64,000 nt of DNA from Ideonella dechloratans (GTDB taxonomy: Bacteria; Pseudomonadota; Gammaproteobacteria; Burkholderiales; Burkholderiaceae_C). Both the position numbers and the translations under genes were made by a program. Under the pieces are notes generated by a model. That model was given only the letters and a program-made list of their open reading frames with translations, made no database searches and was not told the DNA's origin. Shown piece by piece: positions 1 to 9,847 of the stretch (positions are counted from its first letter, which is position 1; each line of letters begins with the position of its first letter). The DNA lies in the NCBI RefSeq assembly GCF_021049305.1, contig NZ_CP088081.1, forward strand, positions 1,178,001-1,242,000. Reading direction: 5' to 3'.

Positions 1-135
1 CTTCGGGACCGGCCATTCCAGGGGAATCGGGCGTTGCATCACCTTGCGGCGCGCAAGAATTCTGCGCGCCTTTCCACGATATCGCCCGGGGTGCCCGAGG
101 TAAACTCAGAAAAATCAAGCACTTAGGGCTCAATC

Positions 136-1293
136 GTGGCTCAGACCATTATAAAGGCGAAAAACAGGCCCGCCACGGCCCGTCGCAGCACGTCCGAGAA
201 AACCACCGGGACGCCCCGGTCGGGCGCGCGCAGGACGCCTTCAAAGTTGGCGCCCACTCCCGCCAAGGGGGCCGCACCGGCAAGGGCCGCGGCGCCCCAG
301 CCTGCCCTGCCGGCAGTGCCACCCACGCCGAGCGTGCGCCTCGTCACGGTCGACGAGCGCTCTGTCGGCCAGCGCCTGGACAACTTCCTGCTGCGCGAAC
401 TCAAGGGCGTGCCCAAGACCCATGTCTACCGCATCATCCGCTCCGGCGAGGTGCGGGTGGACAAGGCCCGGGCCGGCGCCGACACCCGGCTGGAAGAGGG
501 CCAGGTGGTGCGCGTGCCGCCGGTGCGGATGGCCGAGGCGCCGGACGAGGCCGCCGTGGCCGCTGTGCCGGCCCGCGAGTTCCCGGTGCTGTTCGAGGAC
601 GAGCAGTTGCTGGTGATCGACAAGCCGGCCGGCGTGGCCGTGCACGGCGGCAGCGGGGTCAGCTTCGGGGTCATCGAACAGCTGCGCCGGGCCCGGCCGC
701 AGGCCAAGTTCCTGGAGCTGGTGCACCGGCTGGACAAGGAGACCTCGGGCCTGTTGCTGCTGGCCAAGAAGCGCAGTGCCCTGACCGCGCTGCAGGACCA
801 GTTCCGCCAGCGCGAAACGGGCAAGACCTACGCCGCCCTGGTGATCGGTGACTGGCCGGCGCGCAAGAAGGTCATCGACGTGGCCCTGCACAAATACCTG
901 ACCGCCGAGGGCGAGCGCCGGGTGCGTGCCGTGCCGGGCGACGACGAGGACGGCCGGCGCTCCATCTCGCTGGTGCGGGTGGCGGCGCGCTATGCCGGCT
1001 TCAGTCTGCTGGATGTGACCATCAAGACCGGCCGCACCCACCAGATCCGCGTCCACCTCTCGCACGAGGGCCACCCCATCGTCGGAGACGAGAAGTACGG
1101 CGATTTCGCCCTCAACAAGGCTCTGGCCGCCGGCCGGGCGGTGGCGGGTGCGCGCTTCGACCGCATGTTCCTGCACGCCCGGCGACTGGCCTTCGACCAC
1201 CCGGTCAGCGGGGCCCGCATCGAGCTGGAAGCCCCCTTGCCCCCGGAATGCGAGACACTGCTGGCCCAGCTGACCCCGGCCACGGCCGCCTGA
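136..1293 (+). CDS. rluC: 23S rRNA pseudouridine synthase RluC
   Basis: RluC converts uridines 955, 2504 and 2580 (E. coli numbering) of 23S rRNA to pseudouridine. An S4 RNA-binding domain (about residues 76-125, with GQRLDNFL) precedes the RluA-type catalytic domain. The catalytic aspartate is D200 in HRLDKETSG, and the family motif GRTHQIRVH lies at 299-307. The first 70 residues are a basic Ala/Pro-rich extension absent from E. coli RluC, so it is long for the family at 385 aa. The start is GTG at 136; no better start is seen before the S4 domain. In related bacteria rne is divergent to the left, so the upstream 135 bases probably hold both promoters; rne itself is outside the window. Confidence 0.95.
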   Translation: MAQTIIKAKNRPATARRSTSEKTTGTPRSGARRTPSKLAPTPAKGAAPARAAAPQPALPAVPPTPSVRLVTVDERSVGQRLDNFLLRELKGVPKTHVYRIIRSGEVRVDKARAGADTRLEEGQVVRVPPVRMAEAPDEAAVAAVPAREFPVLFEDEQLLVIDKPAGVAVHGGSGVSFGVIEQLRRARPQAKFLELVHRLDKETSGLLLLAKKRSALTALQDQFRQRETGKTYAALVIGDWPARKKVIDVALHKYLTAEGERRVRAVPGDDEDGRRSISLVRVAARYAGFSLLDVTIKTGRTHQIRVHLSHEGHPIVGDEKYGDFALNKALAAGRAVAGARFDRMFLHARRLAFDHPVSGARIELEAPLPPECETLLAQLTPATAA

Positions 1294-1302
1294 TTCCCGA
1301 CC

Positions 1303-1965
1303 ATGACCCGCTCCCGCCGCTTCGACCTCATCGCCTTCGACTGGGATGGCACGCTGTTCGATTCCACCGCGCTGATCGTGCGGTGCATCCAGCGCGCCGC
1401 CCAGGACCTGCACCTGCCCGTGCCCAGCGACCAGGAGGCCGCCTACGTGATCGGCCTGGGTCTGCACGAGGCCCTGCAGAAGGTGGTGCCGGGCCTGCCG
1501 CCCGAGCGCTATCCGGAGCTGGGCCAGCGCTACCGCCACCACTACTTCGCCGCCCAGCACGAGATCAGCCTGTTCCAGGGCACGCTGGAGATGCTGGCCG
1601 CGCTCAAGGACCGCCACCACTGGCTGACCGTGGCCACCGGCAAGAGCCGGCGCGGCCTGGACGAGGCCCTCTCCAGCACCGAGCTCAAAGGGGTGTTCGA
1701 CGCCAGCCGCACCGCCGACGAGACCTTCTCCAAGCCGCACCCGCGCATGCTGGAGGAACTGATGGCCGAGTTCGGCGTGCCGCCCGAGCGCACGCTGATG
1801 ATCGGCGACACCACCCATGACCTGGAGATGGCCCGCAACGCCCGCACCGCGTCGGTGGGGGTCAGCTTCGGGGCCCACGACCCGGCGGCCTTCGCGCCAC
1901 TGAATCCCCTGTTCGTGGCCCATTCCACGCCCGAGCTGCACGCCTGGCTGCTCGACAATGCCTGA
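1303..1965 (+). CDS. HAD-superfamily phosphatase (phosphoglycolate phosphatase-like)
   Basis: A 220-aa cytoplasmic HAD hydrolase. Motif I is FDWDGTLFDS with nucleophile D13 and acid/base D15. Motif II is in VATGKSRRG, motif III is K144 in KPHP, and motif IV is GDTTHDLEMA with D169. The alpha-helical cap between motifs I and II resembles Gph/phosphoglycolate phosphatase. The substrate cannot be read from sequence. It starts 9 bases after rluC, and the Rieske gene follows after 6 bases, so the three genes look co-transcribed. This neighbourhood is common in Burkholderiales. Confidence 0.88.
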   Translation: MTRSRRFDLIAFDWDGTLFDSTALIVRCIQRAAQDLHLPVPSDQEAAYVIGLGLHEALQKVVPGLPPERYPELGQRYRHHYFAAQHEISLFQGTLEMLAALKDRHHWLTVATGKSRRGLDEALSSTELKGVFDASRTADETFSKPHPRMLEELMAEFGVPPERTLMIGDTTHDLEMARNARTASVGVSFGAHDPAAFAPLNPLFVAHSTPELHAWLLDNA

Positions 1966-1971
1966 CCGACC

Positions 1972-2376
1972 ATGACCGAGCCGGCCGCGTTCCCCCGCAT
2001 CGCGCTGTGTGCCAGCCAGGCGCTGGTCGAGCGGGGCGATGCCTGGGTCTTCGACGTGCTGCTCTGGGGCCGGCCGGCCCGCGCCTTCGCCCTGCGCTTC
2101 GAAGGCCGGGTGGTCGGCTACCTGAACCGCTGCGTGCATGTGGCCGCCGAGATGGACTGGCAGCCCGGCCGTTTCCTGGACACGCAAAAGCGCTGGATCG
2201 TCTGTGCCCTGCATGGCGCCACCTTCGAGCCCTCAGACGGCTATTGCATTGCCGGCCCCGGCCGGGGGCAGCGCCTGCGGGCCTTGCGGGTGGAGGAAGA
2301 GGGCGGGCAGGTCTGGTGGTGGCCCGATGCCGATGTCCGACCCGCCCCGCCCCCCCCCGCGCCGACCTTGTCCTGA
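1972..2376 (+). CDS. Rieske [2Fe-2S] domain protein
   Basis: A 134-aa soluble protein made almost only of a Rieske domain. The cluster ligands are C54-x-H56 in RCVHVAAEMDW and C78-x-x-H81 in VCALHGATF. No membrane anchor or catalytic oxygenase domain is present, so it is most like a stand-alone Rieske ferredoxin. It lies between the HAD phosphatase and the S49 peptidase in a tight same-strand run. The C terminus is a proline run. Its redox partner is unknown. Confidence 0.88.
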   Translation: MTEPAAFPRIALCASQALVERGDAWVFDVLLWGRPARAFALRFEGRVVGYLNRCVHVAAEMDWQPGRFLDTQKRWIVCALHGATFEPSDGYCIAGPGRGQRLRALRVEEEGGQVWWWPDADVRPAPPPPAPTLS

Positions 2377-2430
2377 ACCCGTTCCGGCCGCCTGCGGCGT
2401 GCCGGTTTTCTGCTCATCAACCCCAACACC

Positions 2431-3498
2431 ATGTCGTCGAACGAACCGTCCACGCCGGATCCCCTGGGTCCGTACGACTCTCCGCTGAGCTCTTCGCCCT
2501 CACCGGCCCCGGAGTCGGCGGCCCCCGCCACGGCGCCTGCCGCCGCGCCATCGCCCGAGGCCCAGCGCCTGGCCGGGCTGGAGACCCTGCTGCAGCAGTT
2601 CGGGTCCGAGATGCTGCGCCAGCGCCGCAGCGAACGCCGCTGGCGCATCGGCTTCCGGCTGGCCTGGTTCGGCCTGGTGCTGGCCGTGGCCTGGGCGGTG
2701 TTCACCCAGCATGGCGTGCACCCGGCCGCACCGTCGGGCCCGCACACCGCGCTGATCGAGGTGCGCGGCGAGATCGCCGAGCAGAGCGAAGCCAGCGCCG
2801 AGAACATCGTCGCCTCGCTCAAGTCGGCCTACGAGGATGATTCGGCCAAGGGCATCGTGATGCGCTTCAACTCGCCGGGCGGCAGCCCGGTGCAGGCCGG
2901 CATCGTCAGCGACGAGATCCAGCGCCTGCGCAAGCTGCATCCGAACAAGAAGCTCTATGCCGTCTGCGAAGAGATGTGCGCCTCGGCGGCCTATTACATG
3001 GCCGCCAACGCCGACGAGATCTACGTCGACAAGGCCAGCATCGTCGGCTCCATCGGCGTGCTGATGGACGGCTTCGGCTTCACCGGCCTGATGGACAAGC
3101 TTGGCGTGGAGCGCCGTCTGCTGACCGCCGGTGCCAACAAGGGCATGCTGGACCCGTTCTCGCCGGTGGACGAGAAGCAGAAGGCCTACGCTGAGGCCAT
3201 GCTGGAACAGATCCACCAGCAGTTCATCACCGTGGTCAAGCATGGTCGGGGGGACCGCCTGAAGCTCAATGACGACACCTTCTCGGGCCTGTTCTGGAAC
3301 GGCGAGGAGGCCGTGAACCAGGGGCTGGCCGACCATTACGGCAACCTGGACTACGTGGCCCGCGAGGTGGTCAAGGCCGAGGACGTCATCGACTACACCC
3401 CGCAGGAAAACGTGGCCGAACGCCTGGCCAAGCGCTTCGGCGCGTCGATCGGCGAAGGCGTCGTCCACGCCATGCGCGCCATCGGTCCGCTGCGTTGA
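2431..3498 (+). CDS. S49 family signal peptide peptidase (SppA/SohB-like)
   Basis: A 355-aa inner-membrane serine protease of family S49, which degrades cleaved signal peptides or other membrane peptides. An N-terminal Pro/Ala/Ser-rich cytosolic segment is followed by one membrane span at about residues 74-92 and a single S49 domain. The predicted Ser/Lys dyad is S185 in MCASAAYY and K237 in GANKGML. The 52-residue spacing equals that of Bacillus SppA. The single-domain architecture fits the short SppA/SohB type rather than the double-domain E. coli SppA. Last gene of the rluC group. Confidence 0.9.
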   Translation: MSSNEPSTPDPLGPYDSPLSSSPSPAPESAAPATAPAAAPSPEAQRLAGLETLLQQFGSEMLRQRRSERRWRIGFRLAWFGLVLAVAWAVFTQHGVHPAAPSGPHTALIEVRGEIAEQSEASAENIVASLKSAYEDDSAKGIVMRFNSPGGSPVQAGIVSDEIQRLRKLHPNKKLYAVCEEMCASAAYYMAANADEIYVDKASIVGSIGVLMDGFGFTGLMDKLGVERRLLTAGANKGMLDPFSPVDEKQKAYAEAMLEQIHQQFITVVKHGRGDRLKLNDDTFSGLFWNGEEAVNQGLADHYGNLDYVAREVVKAEDVIDYTPQENVAERLAKRFGASIGEGVVHAMRAIGPLR

Positions 3499-3530
3499 GG
3501 GGCTGCTGCCCCGGGTGGGGCCGGTCGCTG

Positions 3531-3556
3531 CAGGCCCTCGGGCCTGGGTGCACAAT
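3531..3556 (+). promoter_or_regulatory. Possible panB promoter region
   Basis: A short hairpin sequence (arms 3531-3537 and 3540-3546) is followed by CACAAT at 3551-3556, a -10-like element in the context GCACAATGCCGG. Two better -10 candidates in this window have the related context CTACAATGCCGG. No convincing -35 element is seen. Confidence 0.3.
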
Positions 3557-3597
3557 GCCGGTCCCTGCCCCAGTGGCAGCTGTCCCTGAGTTGATTC

Positions 3598-4461
3598 ATG
3601 AGTGTCCATCCGGTTGAACCCTCCGCTGCAGCGCCCCGTCCGGCGCTGAACCTGCCCCGCCTGCGCGACATGGCCGCCCGGGGCGAGAAGCTCGCCATGG
3701 TGACCTGCTACGACGCCACCTTCGCCCAGTTGCTGGACGCGGCCGAGGTGGACATCCAGCTGGTGGGGGATTCGCTGGGCAATGTGGTGCAGGGTCAGAG
3801 CAGCACGCTGCCGGTCACGCTGGAGCACATGGCCTACCACACGGCCTGCGTGGCGCGGGCCAAACGCCAGGCCTGGCTGGTGACGGACATGCCCTTCGGC
3901 AGCTACGAGGCCAGCCCGCAGCAGGCCTTCGAATCCGCCGCGGCGCTGATGCGCGCCGGGGCCCAGATGGTCAAGATCGAGGGCGGTGGCGACATCGCCC
4001 ACACGGTGCGCTTCCTGGTGGACCGGGGCATCCCTGTCTGCGGCCACCTGGGTCTGACGCCGCAGCGTGTGCATGCCCTGGGGGGCTTCCGCATCCAGGG
4101 GCGTGACGAGGCCGCCGCCGCCCAGCTCAAGGCCGACGCCGCGGCGCTGGCCCAGGCCGGTGCCGCCATGCTGGTGCTGGAGCTGGTGCCCTCGGCCCTG
4201 GCGCGCGAGATCACCCAGGCCCATCCCGAGATGATGACCATCGGCATCGGCGCGGGCGCCGGCACCACCGGCCAGGTGCTGGTGCTGCACGACCTGCTGG
4301 GGCTGACCTCCGGCAAGCGCCCGCGCTTCGTGCGCGACTTCACCCGTGAGCCGGGCAGCGCCGCCGATGCGCCGGGCCTGTCGGTGGCGCAGGCCCTGCG
4401 CCGCTATGTGGTGGACGTGAAGGCCGGTCGCTTCCCCGACGAGGCCGTGCACGGCTACTGA
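3598..4461 (+). CDS. panB: 3-methyl-2-oxobutanoate hydroxymethyltransferase PanB
   Basis: PanB transfers a hydroxymethyl group from 5,10-methylene-tetrahydrofolate to alpha-ketoisovalerate, giving ketopantoate, the first step of pantothenate synthesis. The 287-aa length is typical. Family motifs are present: [11 protein letters not shown], the metal-site aspartate in [11 protein letters not shown], the second acidic site in TDMPFGSY, and the KIEGG segment. The C-terminal RFVRDF segment is also typical. panC follows 57 bases downstream. panD is not in the window. Confidence 0.97.
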   Translation: MSVHPVEPSAAAPRPALNLPRLRDMAARGEKLAMVTCYDATFAQLLDAAEVDIQLVGDSLGNVVQGQSSTLPVTLEHMAYHTACVARAKRQAWLVTDMPFGSYEASPQQAFESAAALMRAGAQMVKIEGGGDIAHTVRFLVDRGIPVCGHLGLTPQRVHALGGFRIQGRDEAAAAQLKADAAALAQAGAAMLVLELVPSALAREITQAHPEMMTIGIGAGAGTTGQVLVLHDLLGLTSGKRPRFVRDFTREPGSAADAPGLSVAQALRRYVVDVKAGRFPDEAVHGY

Positions 4462-5358
<897 letters not shown>

Positions 5359-5410
5359 GCGCCTGCGGCGCCCAGCCCGGCCCGAGCCATTTCCAGCGAG
5401 AAGGAACGCG

Positions 5411-6445
5411 ATGTCCACTGCCACCTCCTGCACCAGTGAAGCCAGCACCACGGCCCAGCCGATCCAGATCCACCGCCCCCGCGCGGCGGAGCCGGCCGGC
5501 CCCCAGCGTTGGTCGGTGGCCGACATCGAGGCCCTGTTCAACCTGCCGCTGACCGAGCTGATCTTCCGCGCCCAGACGGTGCACCGCGAGCACTTCGACC
5601 CGGCCGAGATCGAGTTGGCCACCCTGCTGTCGATCAAGACCGGTGGCTGCCCCGAGGACTGCGGATACTGCCCGCAGTCGGTGCACTACGACACCGGCGT
5701 CGATGCCACCAAGCTGATGGAAGTCGACGCGGTGCGCGAGGCCGCCCTGGCCGCCAAGAACGCCGGCGCCACCCGCTTCTGCATGGGCGCCGCCTGGCGC
5801 GCCCCCAAGGACCGGGATGTGGAGAAGGTGGCCGAGCTGGTGCGCGAGGTGAAGTCGCTGGGCCTGGAGGCCTGCTGCACCCTGGGCATGCTGACCGAGA
5901 ACCAGGCCCAGGAGCTCAAGAAGGCCGGCCTGGACTACTACAACCACAACCTGGACACCGCGCCGGAGACCTACGGCAAGATCATCTCCACCCGCGACTA
6001 CCAGGACCGCCTGGAGACGCTGGAGCATGTGCGCAATGCCGGCGTGTCCGTGTGCTGCGGCGGCATCGTCGGCATGGGCGAAAGCCGCACCGAGCGCGCC
6101 GGCCTGGTGGCCCAGCTGGCCAACATGGACCCGTACCCCGATTCGGTGCCCATCAACGAGCTGGTGCAGGTTGAAGGCACGCCGCTGCACGGCACCGAGA
6201 AGCTGGACCCCTTCGAGTTCGTGCGCACCATCGCGGTGGCGCGCATCACCATGCCCACCGCTCGCGTGCGCCTGTCGGCCGGCCGCCGCGGCCTGGGTGA
6301 AGGCGTGCAGGCCCTGTGCTTCCTGGCCGGCGCCAACTCCATCTTCTACGGCGACAAGCTGCTGACCACCGGCAACCCCGAGGCCGACGACGACCGGGCG
6401 CTCATCTCGCGCCTGGGCCTGAAGGTCAAGCACGTGATGGGCTGA
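5411..6445 (+). CDS. bioB: Biotin synthase BioB
   Basis: BioB is a radical-SAM enzyme that inserts sulfur into dethiobiotin to make biotin. The [4Fe-4S] ligands are C80, C84 and C87 in CPEDCGYC. Further family segments are the YYNHNLDT stretch, GGIVGMGE and RLSAGRR, whose arginine contacts the auxiliary [2Fe-2S] cluster. Length (344 aa) is normal, with about 40 variable N-terminal residues. A GAAGGA ribosome binding site precedes the ATG. A strong terminator hairpin follows directly, so bioB may end a pan-bio transcript. Confidence 0.97.
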   Translation: MSTATSCTSEASTTAQPIQIHRPRAAEPAGPQRWSVADIEALFNLPLTELIFRAQTVHREHFDPAEIELATLLSIKTGGCPEDCGYCPQSVHYDTGVDATKLMEVDAVREAALAAKNAGATRFCMGAAWRAPKDRDVEKVAELVREVKSLGLEACCTLGMLTENQAQELKKAGLDYYNHNLDTAPETYGKIISTRDYQDRLETLEHVRNAGVSVCCGGIVGMGESRTERAGLVAQLANMDPYPDSVPINELVQVEGTPLHGTEKLDPFEFVRTIAVARITMPTARVRLSAGRRGLGEGVQALCFLAGANSIFYGDKLLTTGNPEADDDRALISRLGLKVKHVMG

Positions 6446-6465
6446 TCGTCTTTCACCGTCTATCT

Positions 6466-6487
6466 GGCCGCCTGCGGGCGGCCTTTT
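6466..6487 (+). terminator. Rho-independent terminator or attenuator between bioB and bioA
   Basis: GGCCGCC (6466-6472) and GGCGGCC (6477-6483) form a perfect 7-bp GC stem around a TGCG loop, followed by TTTT at 6484-6487. It lies 20 bases after the bioB stop and 19 bases before the bioA ATG, within a same-strand vitamin cluster. Confidence 0.75.
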
Positions 6488-6506
6488 ACATGGCCGGGAT
6501 CCAAAC

Positions 6507-7880
6507 ATGAGTCGCAACACCGAATGGCATGACCGCAGCCTGGCCGCGGTCTGGCACCCCTGCACCCAGATGAAGGCCCATGCGGCCGAGGGCGCGCAGC
6601 TGCCGCTGGTCCCCGTCGCCCGGGCCGAGGGCCTGTGGCTCTACGACCATGACGGCGGCCGCCTGCTCGACGGCATCAGCTCCTGGTGGGTCAACCTCTT
6701 CGGCCATGGCCATCCGGCCATCCGCGACGCGCTGATCGACCAGCTGCACCGGCTGGACCATGTGATGCTGGCCGGCTTCACCCATGCGCCGGTGGTGGAG
6801 CTTTCCGAGCGCCTGTCGGCCCTGACCGGCCTGGGCCATGCCTTCTACGGCAGCGACGGGGCTTCGGCCACCGAGATCGCGCTGAAGATGAGCGCGCACT
6901 TCTGGCGCAACCAGGGCCGCCCCGCCAAGAACCGCTTCATCGGTCTGGCCGGCGGCTACCACGGCGAAACAGTGGGCGCACTGGCGGTGACCGACATCGC
7001 GCTGTTCCGCGAATCCTATGCGCCGCTGGTGCGCCTGGCCGCCACCGTGCCCAGCCCCGACGCCCGCCTGGCCCAGCCCGGCGAGACGGCCGAGGACGTG
7101 GCCAACCGTGCGGCCGATGCGCTGGCCGACTGGTTGGCCGAGCATGCCGACGAGACGGCCGCGCTCATCCTGGAGCCGCTGGTGCAATGCGCCACCGGCA
7201 TGGCCATGCACCATCCGCGCTACCTGCAGCGGGTGCGCGCGCTGTGCGATGCGCACGAGGTGCATCTGGTGGCCGACGAGATCGCGGTGGGCTTCGGCCG
7301 CACCGGCAGCTGGTTCGCCCACCAGCAGGCCGGTATCCGGCCCGACTTCATCTGCCTGTCCAAGGGCTTGACCGGCGGCACGCTGCCGCTGTCGGCGGTG
7401 CTGACGACCGACGCGGTCTATGCCGCCTTCTACGACGACCAGGTGGCCCGCGGCTTCCTGCACTCGCACAGCTACACCGGCAACCCGCTGGCCTGCCGCG
7501 CCGCGCTGGCCGCCACCGAGCTGCTGGCCCAGCTGGACCCGGTCAAGGTCAGCGAGGTCAGCGGCGCGCGCCTGTGGCGCCAGTTCGAGGGCCTGAGCCA
7601 GCACCCGCGGGTGCGCTTTGCCCGCCGGCAGGGGATGATCTTCGCCTGGGACGTGGCCACCAGCCTGCCGGATTTCGCCCGCCGCTTCGCCCGCCACGCG
7701 CTGGCCCAGGGCGTGCTGCTGCGCCCCATCGGCAACACCGTCTATGCCATGCCGCCGCTGGTCATCAGCGAGACGGAAGGCGAGTTCCTGGCCCAGGCCG
7801 CCCTGGCCGCGCTCAACGCCACGCTGGCCGAAGAGACCGGCGGTGCACCCAGCACCCTGGGCGTGGTCGACGGCGTCTGA
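6507..7880 (+). CDS. bioA: Adenosylmethionine--8-amino-7-oxononanoate aminotransferase BioA
   Basis: BioA is a PLP aminotransferase that uses SAM as amino donor to convert 8-amino-7-oxononanoate (KAPA) to 7,8-diaminopelargonate (DAPA). The PLP lysine is K286 in LSKGLTGG. The cofactor-binding aspartate is in VADEIAVGFGRTG. Other signatures are the N-terminal WHPCTQM, the SSWWVNLFGHGHP segment and FYGSDGASATEIALKM. Length (457 aa) is slightly above the usual 430. bioD follows after 17 bases. Confidence 0.97.
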   Translation: MSRNTEWHDRSLAAVWHPCTQMKAHAAEGAQLPLVPVARAEGLWLYDHDGGRLLDGISSWWVNLFGHGHPAIRDALIDQLHRLDHVMLAGFTHAPVVELSERLSALTGLGHAFYGSDGASATEIALKMSAHFWRNQGRPAKNRFIGLAGGYHGETVGALAVTDIALFRESYAPLVRLAATVPSPDARLAQPGETAEDVANRAADALADWLAEHADETAALILEPLVQCATGMAMHHPRYLQRVRALCDAHEVHLVADEIAVGFGRTGSWFAHQQAGIRPDFICLSKGLTGGTLPLSAVLTTDAVYAAFYDDQVARGFLHSHSYTGNPLACRAALAATELLAQLDPVKVSEVSGARLWRQFEGLSQHPRVRFARRQGMIFAWDVATSLPDFARRFARHALAQGVLLRPIGNTVYAMPPLVISETEGEFLAQAALAALNATLAEETGGAPSTLGVVDGV

Positions 7881-7897
7881 GACTCTGAGAAGAAACC

Positions 7898-8581
7898 ATG
7901 TTCAAAGGCTGTTTCGTCACCGGCACCGACACCGGCATTGGCAAGACCCTGGGCAGCTGCGTGCTGCTGACCGCGCTGGCGCGCCACCACGCCAAGGTGG
8001 TGGGCATGAAGCCCATCGCCTCGGGCCTGATCCCGCACGAGGGCGGCTGGGCCAGCGAGGACGCGCTGGCGCTGCGCGCCGCCTCCACGCTGAAGGTGCC
8101 GCCCGAGCTGGACAACCCCATCTCGCTGCCCGATCCGCTCTCGCCCCATCTGGCGGCCGCGCGGGCCGGCCGGCGCATCGAGCTGTCCTTCCTGGTCGAG
8201 CGTTACCAGACCCTGGCGGCCCAGGCCGACGTGGTGGTGGTGGAAGGGGCGGGCGGCTGGTACGTGCCGCTCAACGAGCAGCACATGATGTCCGACCTGG
8301 CCGCCGCGCTGGGCCTGCCGGTGGTGCTGGTGGTGGGCCTGCGCCTGGGCTGCCTGAACCACGCGGCGCTCAGCGCCGAGGCCATCCAGGCCCGCGGGCT
8401 GACCCTGGCCGGCTGGGTGGCCAACCGGATGGACCCGGACATGGCCTGCCAGGAGGAGAATCTGGCCTGGTTGAAGACCCACATGACCGGGCGTGGCGTG
8501 CCTTTGCTGGCCGACATTCCCTGGCAGGCCCAGCCCGACCCGGCACGGGCCACCGTGACACTGCCGACCGACTGGACCTGA
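7898..8581 (+). CDS. bioD: Dethiobiotin synthetase BioD
   Basis: BioD closes the ureido ring of DAPA with CO2 and ATP to give dethiobiotin. The 227-aa protein opens with the P-loop GTDTGIGKT (residues 9-17). K37 lies in the substrate segment MKPIASG, and the glycine-rich VVEGAGGWYVPL follows. It lies between bioA and bioF with 17- and 32-base gaps, consistent with an operon. Confidence 0.96.
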   Translation: MFKGCFVTGTDTGIGKTLGSCVLLTALARHHAKVVGMKPIASGLIPHEGGWASEDALALRAASTLKVPPELDNPISLPDPLSPHLAAARAGRRIELSFLVERYQTLAAQADVVVVEGAGGWYVPLNEQHMMSDLAAALGLPVVLVVGLRLGCLNHAALSAEAIQARGLTLAGWVANRMDPDMACQEENLAWLKTHMTGRGVPLLADIPWQAQPDPARATVTLPTDWT

Positions 8582-8613
8582 AGATCCGGCGTGCGCGGCC
8601 AGGGAGTGATGCG

Positions 8614-9837
8614 ATGAGTTGGCTCGACGAGTTTTCCCACCGCCTGAACGAGCTGGAGGCCCAGCACCTGCTGCGCCAGCGGCGGGTGGTCACGCCGCTG
8701 CCCGGCGCTCTGATGCGGGTGGACGGCCAGGCCATGCTGGCCTTCTGCAGCAACGACTACCTTGGTCTGGCGGCCGATGCCTCGCTGGCCGAGGCGGTGC
8801 AGCAGGCCCTGCCGCACTACGGCGTTGGTTCCGGCGCCTCGCCCATGGTCAGCGGGCACACCGCGGCCAATGCCGCGCTGGAGGAGGAGCTGGCGGACTT
8901 CGTGCAGCTGCCGCGGGCGCTCTACTTTTACGCGGGCTTTGCCACCAACGTGGGGGTCATTCCGGCCCTGGTGGGCCTGGGTGACGAGATCTTCGCGGAC
9001 CGGCTGAACCATGCCAGCCTGATCGACGGCTCGCTGCTGTCGCGGGCCCGCATGCAGCGCTACCGCCACGCCGATCTGGACCACCTGACCCAGATGCTCC
9101 AGGCCAGCGAGGCCAAGCGCAAGCTGATCATCAGCGACGCCGTGTTCAGCATGGATGGCGATGTGGCCGACATCCCCGGCCTGCTGGCGCTGGCCGAGGA
9201 GCACGATGCCCTGCTGCTGCTGGACGATGCCCATGGCCTGGGCGTGATGGGCCCGCAAGGCCGCGGCGCCTTGGCGGCCGCCGGCCTGACCGGCGCCAAC
9301 GCCTCGCGCCGCATCCTCTACATGAGCACGCTGAGCAAGGCGGTGGGTGTGGCCGGCGGTTTTGTGGCGGGCGATGCCACGCTGGTGGAATGGGTGCTGC
9401 AGAAGGCCCGCAGCTACACCTTCGCCACCGCGGCGCCGGCCCTCCTGGCCGAGGCCATCCGCCCCGCGTTGCGCCGCATCGCCCAGGGCGATGCACTGCG
9501 CGATCAGCTGCATGCCCGCATCCTCCAGCTGCGCCGGGGGCTCACACCGGCGGCCGATTCGCCCATGGCCAGCCTGGGCTGGTCGCTGATGCCCTCGGAC
9601 ACCGCGATCCAGCCCCTGGTGGTGGGGCAGAACGCGGTGGCCCTGGCCCTGACCGATGCGCTGCGCCAACGCGGCCTGTGGGTGCCGGCCATCCGTCCGC
9701 CCACGGTGCCGGTGGGCACTGCCCGCTTGCGCATCGCGCTCTCGGCGGCGCACACCGAGGCCGACGTCGATCGCCTGCTCGAGGCCCTGCACGCGCTGGC
9801 GGCCGAGCAATTCCAGGCGGTGCTGCGGGCCGACTGA
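8614..9837 (+). CDS. bioF: 8-amino-7-oxononanoate synthase BioF
   Basis: BioF condenses pimeloyl-ACP (or pimeloyl-CoA) with L-alanine to form KAPA. It is a fold-type I PLP enzyme of the alpha-oxoamine synthase family, 407 aa. K242 in STLSKAVGVAGG is the PLP lysine. FCSNDYLGLA, GSGASPMVSGH and LLLDDAHGLGVMG are family signatures. The open frame extends far upstream, but only the ATG at 8614 gives a normal N terminus (MSWLDEFSHRLNELE). The biotin set here is B-A-D-F; bioC and bioH are not in the window. The 3' end converges on a DUF2325 gene 10 bases away. Confidence 0.95.
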   Translation: MSWLDEFSHRLNELEAQHLLRQRRVVTPLPGALMRVDGQAMLAFCSNDYLGLAADASLAEAVQQALPHYGVGSGASPMVSGHTAANAALEEELADFVQLPRALYFYAGFATNVGVIPALVGLGDEIFADRLNHASLIDGSLLSRARMQRYRHADLDHLTQMLQASEAKRKLIISDAVFSMDGDVADIPGLLALAEEHDALLLLDDAHGLGVMGPQGRGALAAAGLTGANASRRILYMSTLSKAVGVAGGFVAGDATLVEWVLQKARSYTFATAAPALLAEAIRPALRRIAQGDALRDQLHARILQLRRGLTPAADSPMASLGWSLMPSDTAIQPLVVGQNAVALALTDALRQRGLWVPAIRPPTVPVGTARLRIALSAAHTEADVDRLLEALHALAAEQFQAVLRAD

Positions 9838-9847
9838 GCCTGCGCGC

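Noticed and set aside
3531..3546. Hairpin before panB as a terminator of the S49 gene
   Set aside because: The 7-bp stem has a 2-base loop and no T-run, so it is not a convincing intrinsic terminator.
7744..8613. Long upstream extension of the bioF frame
   Set aside because: It overlaps bioA and bioD in another frame and shows no homology; the true start is ATG 8614.
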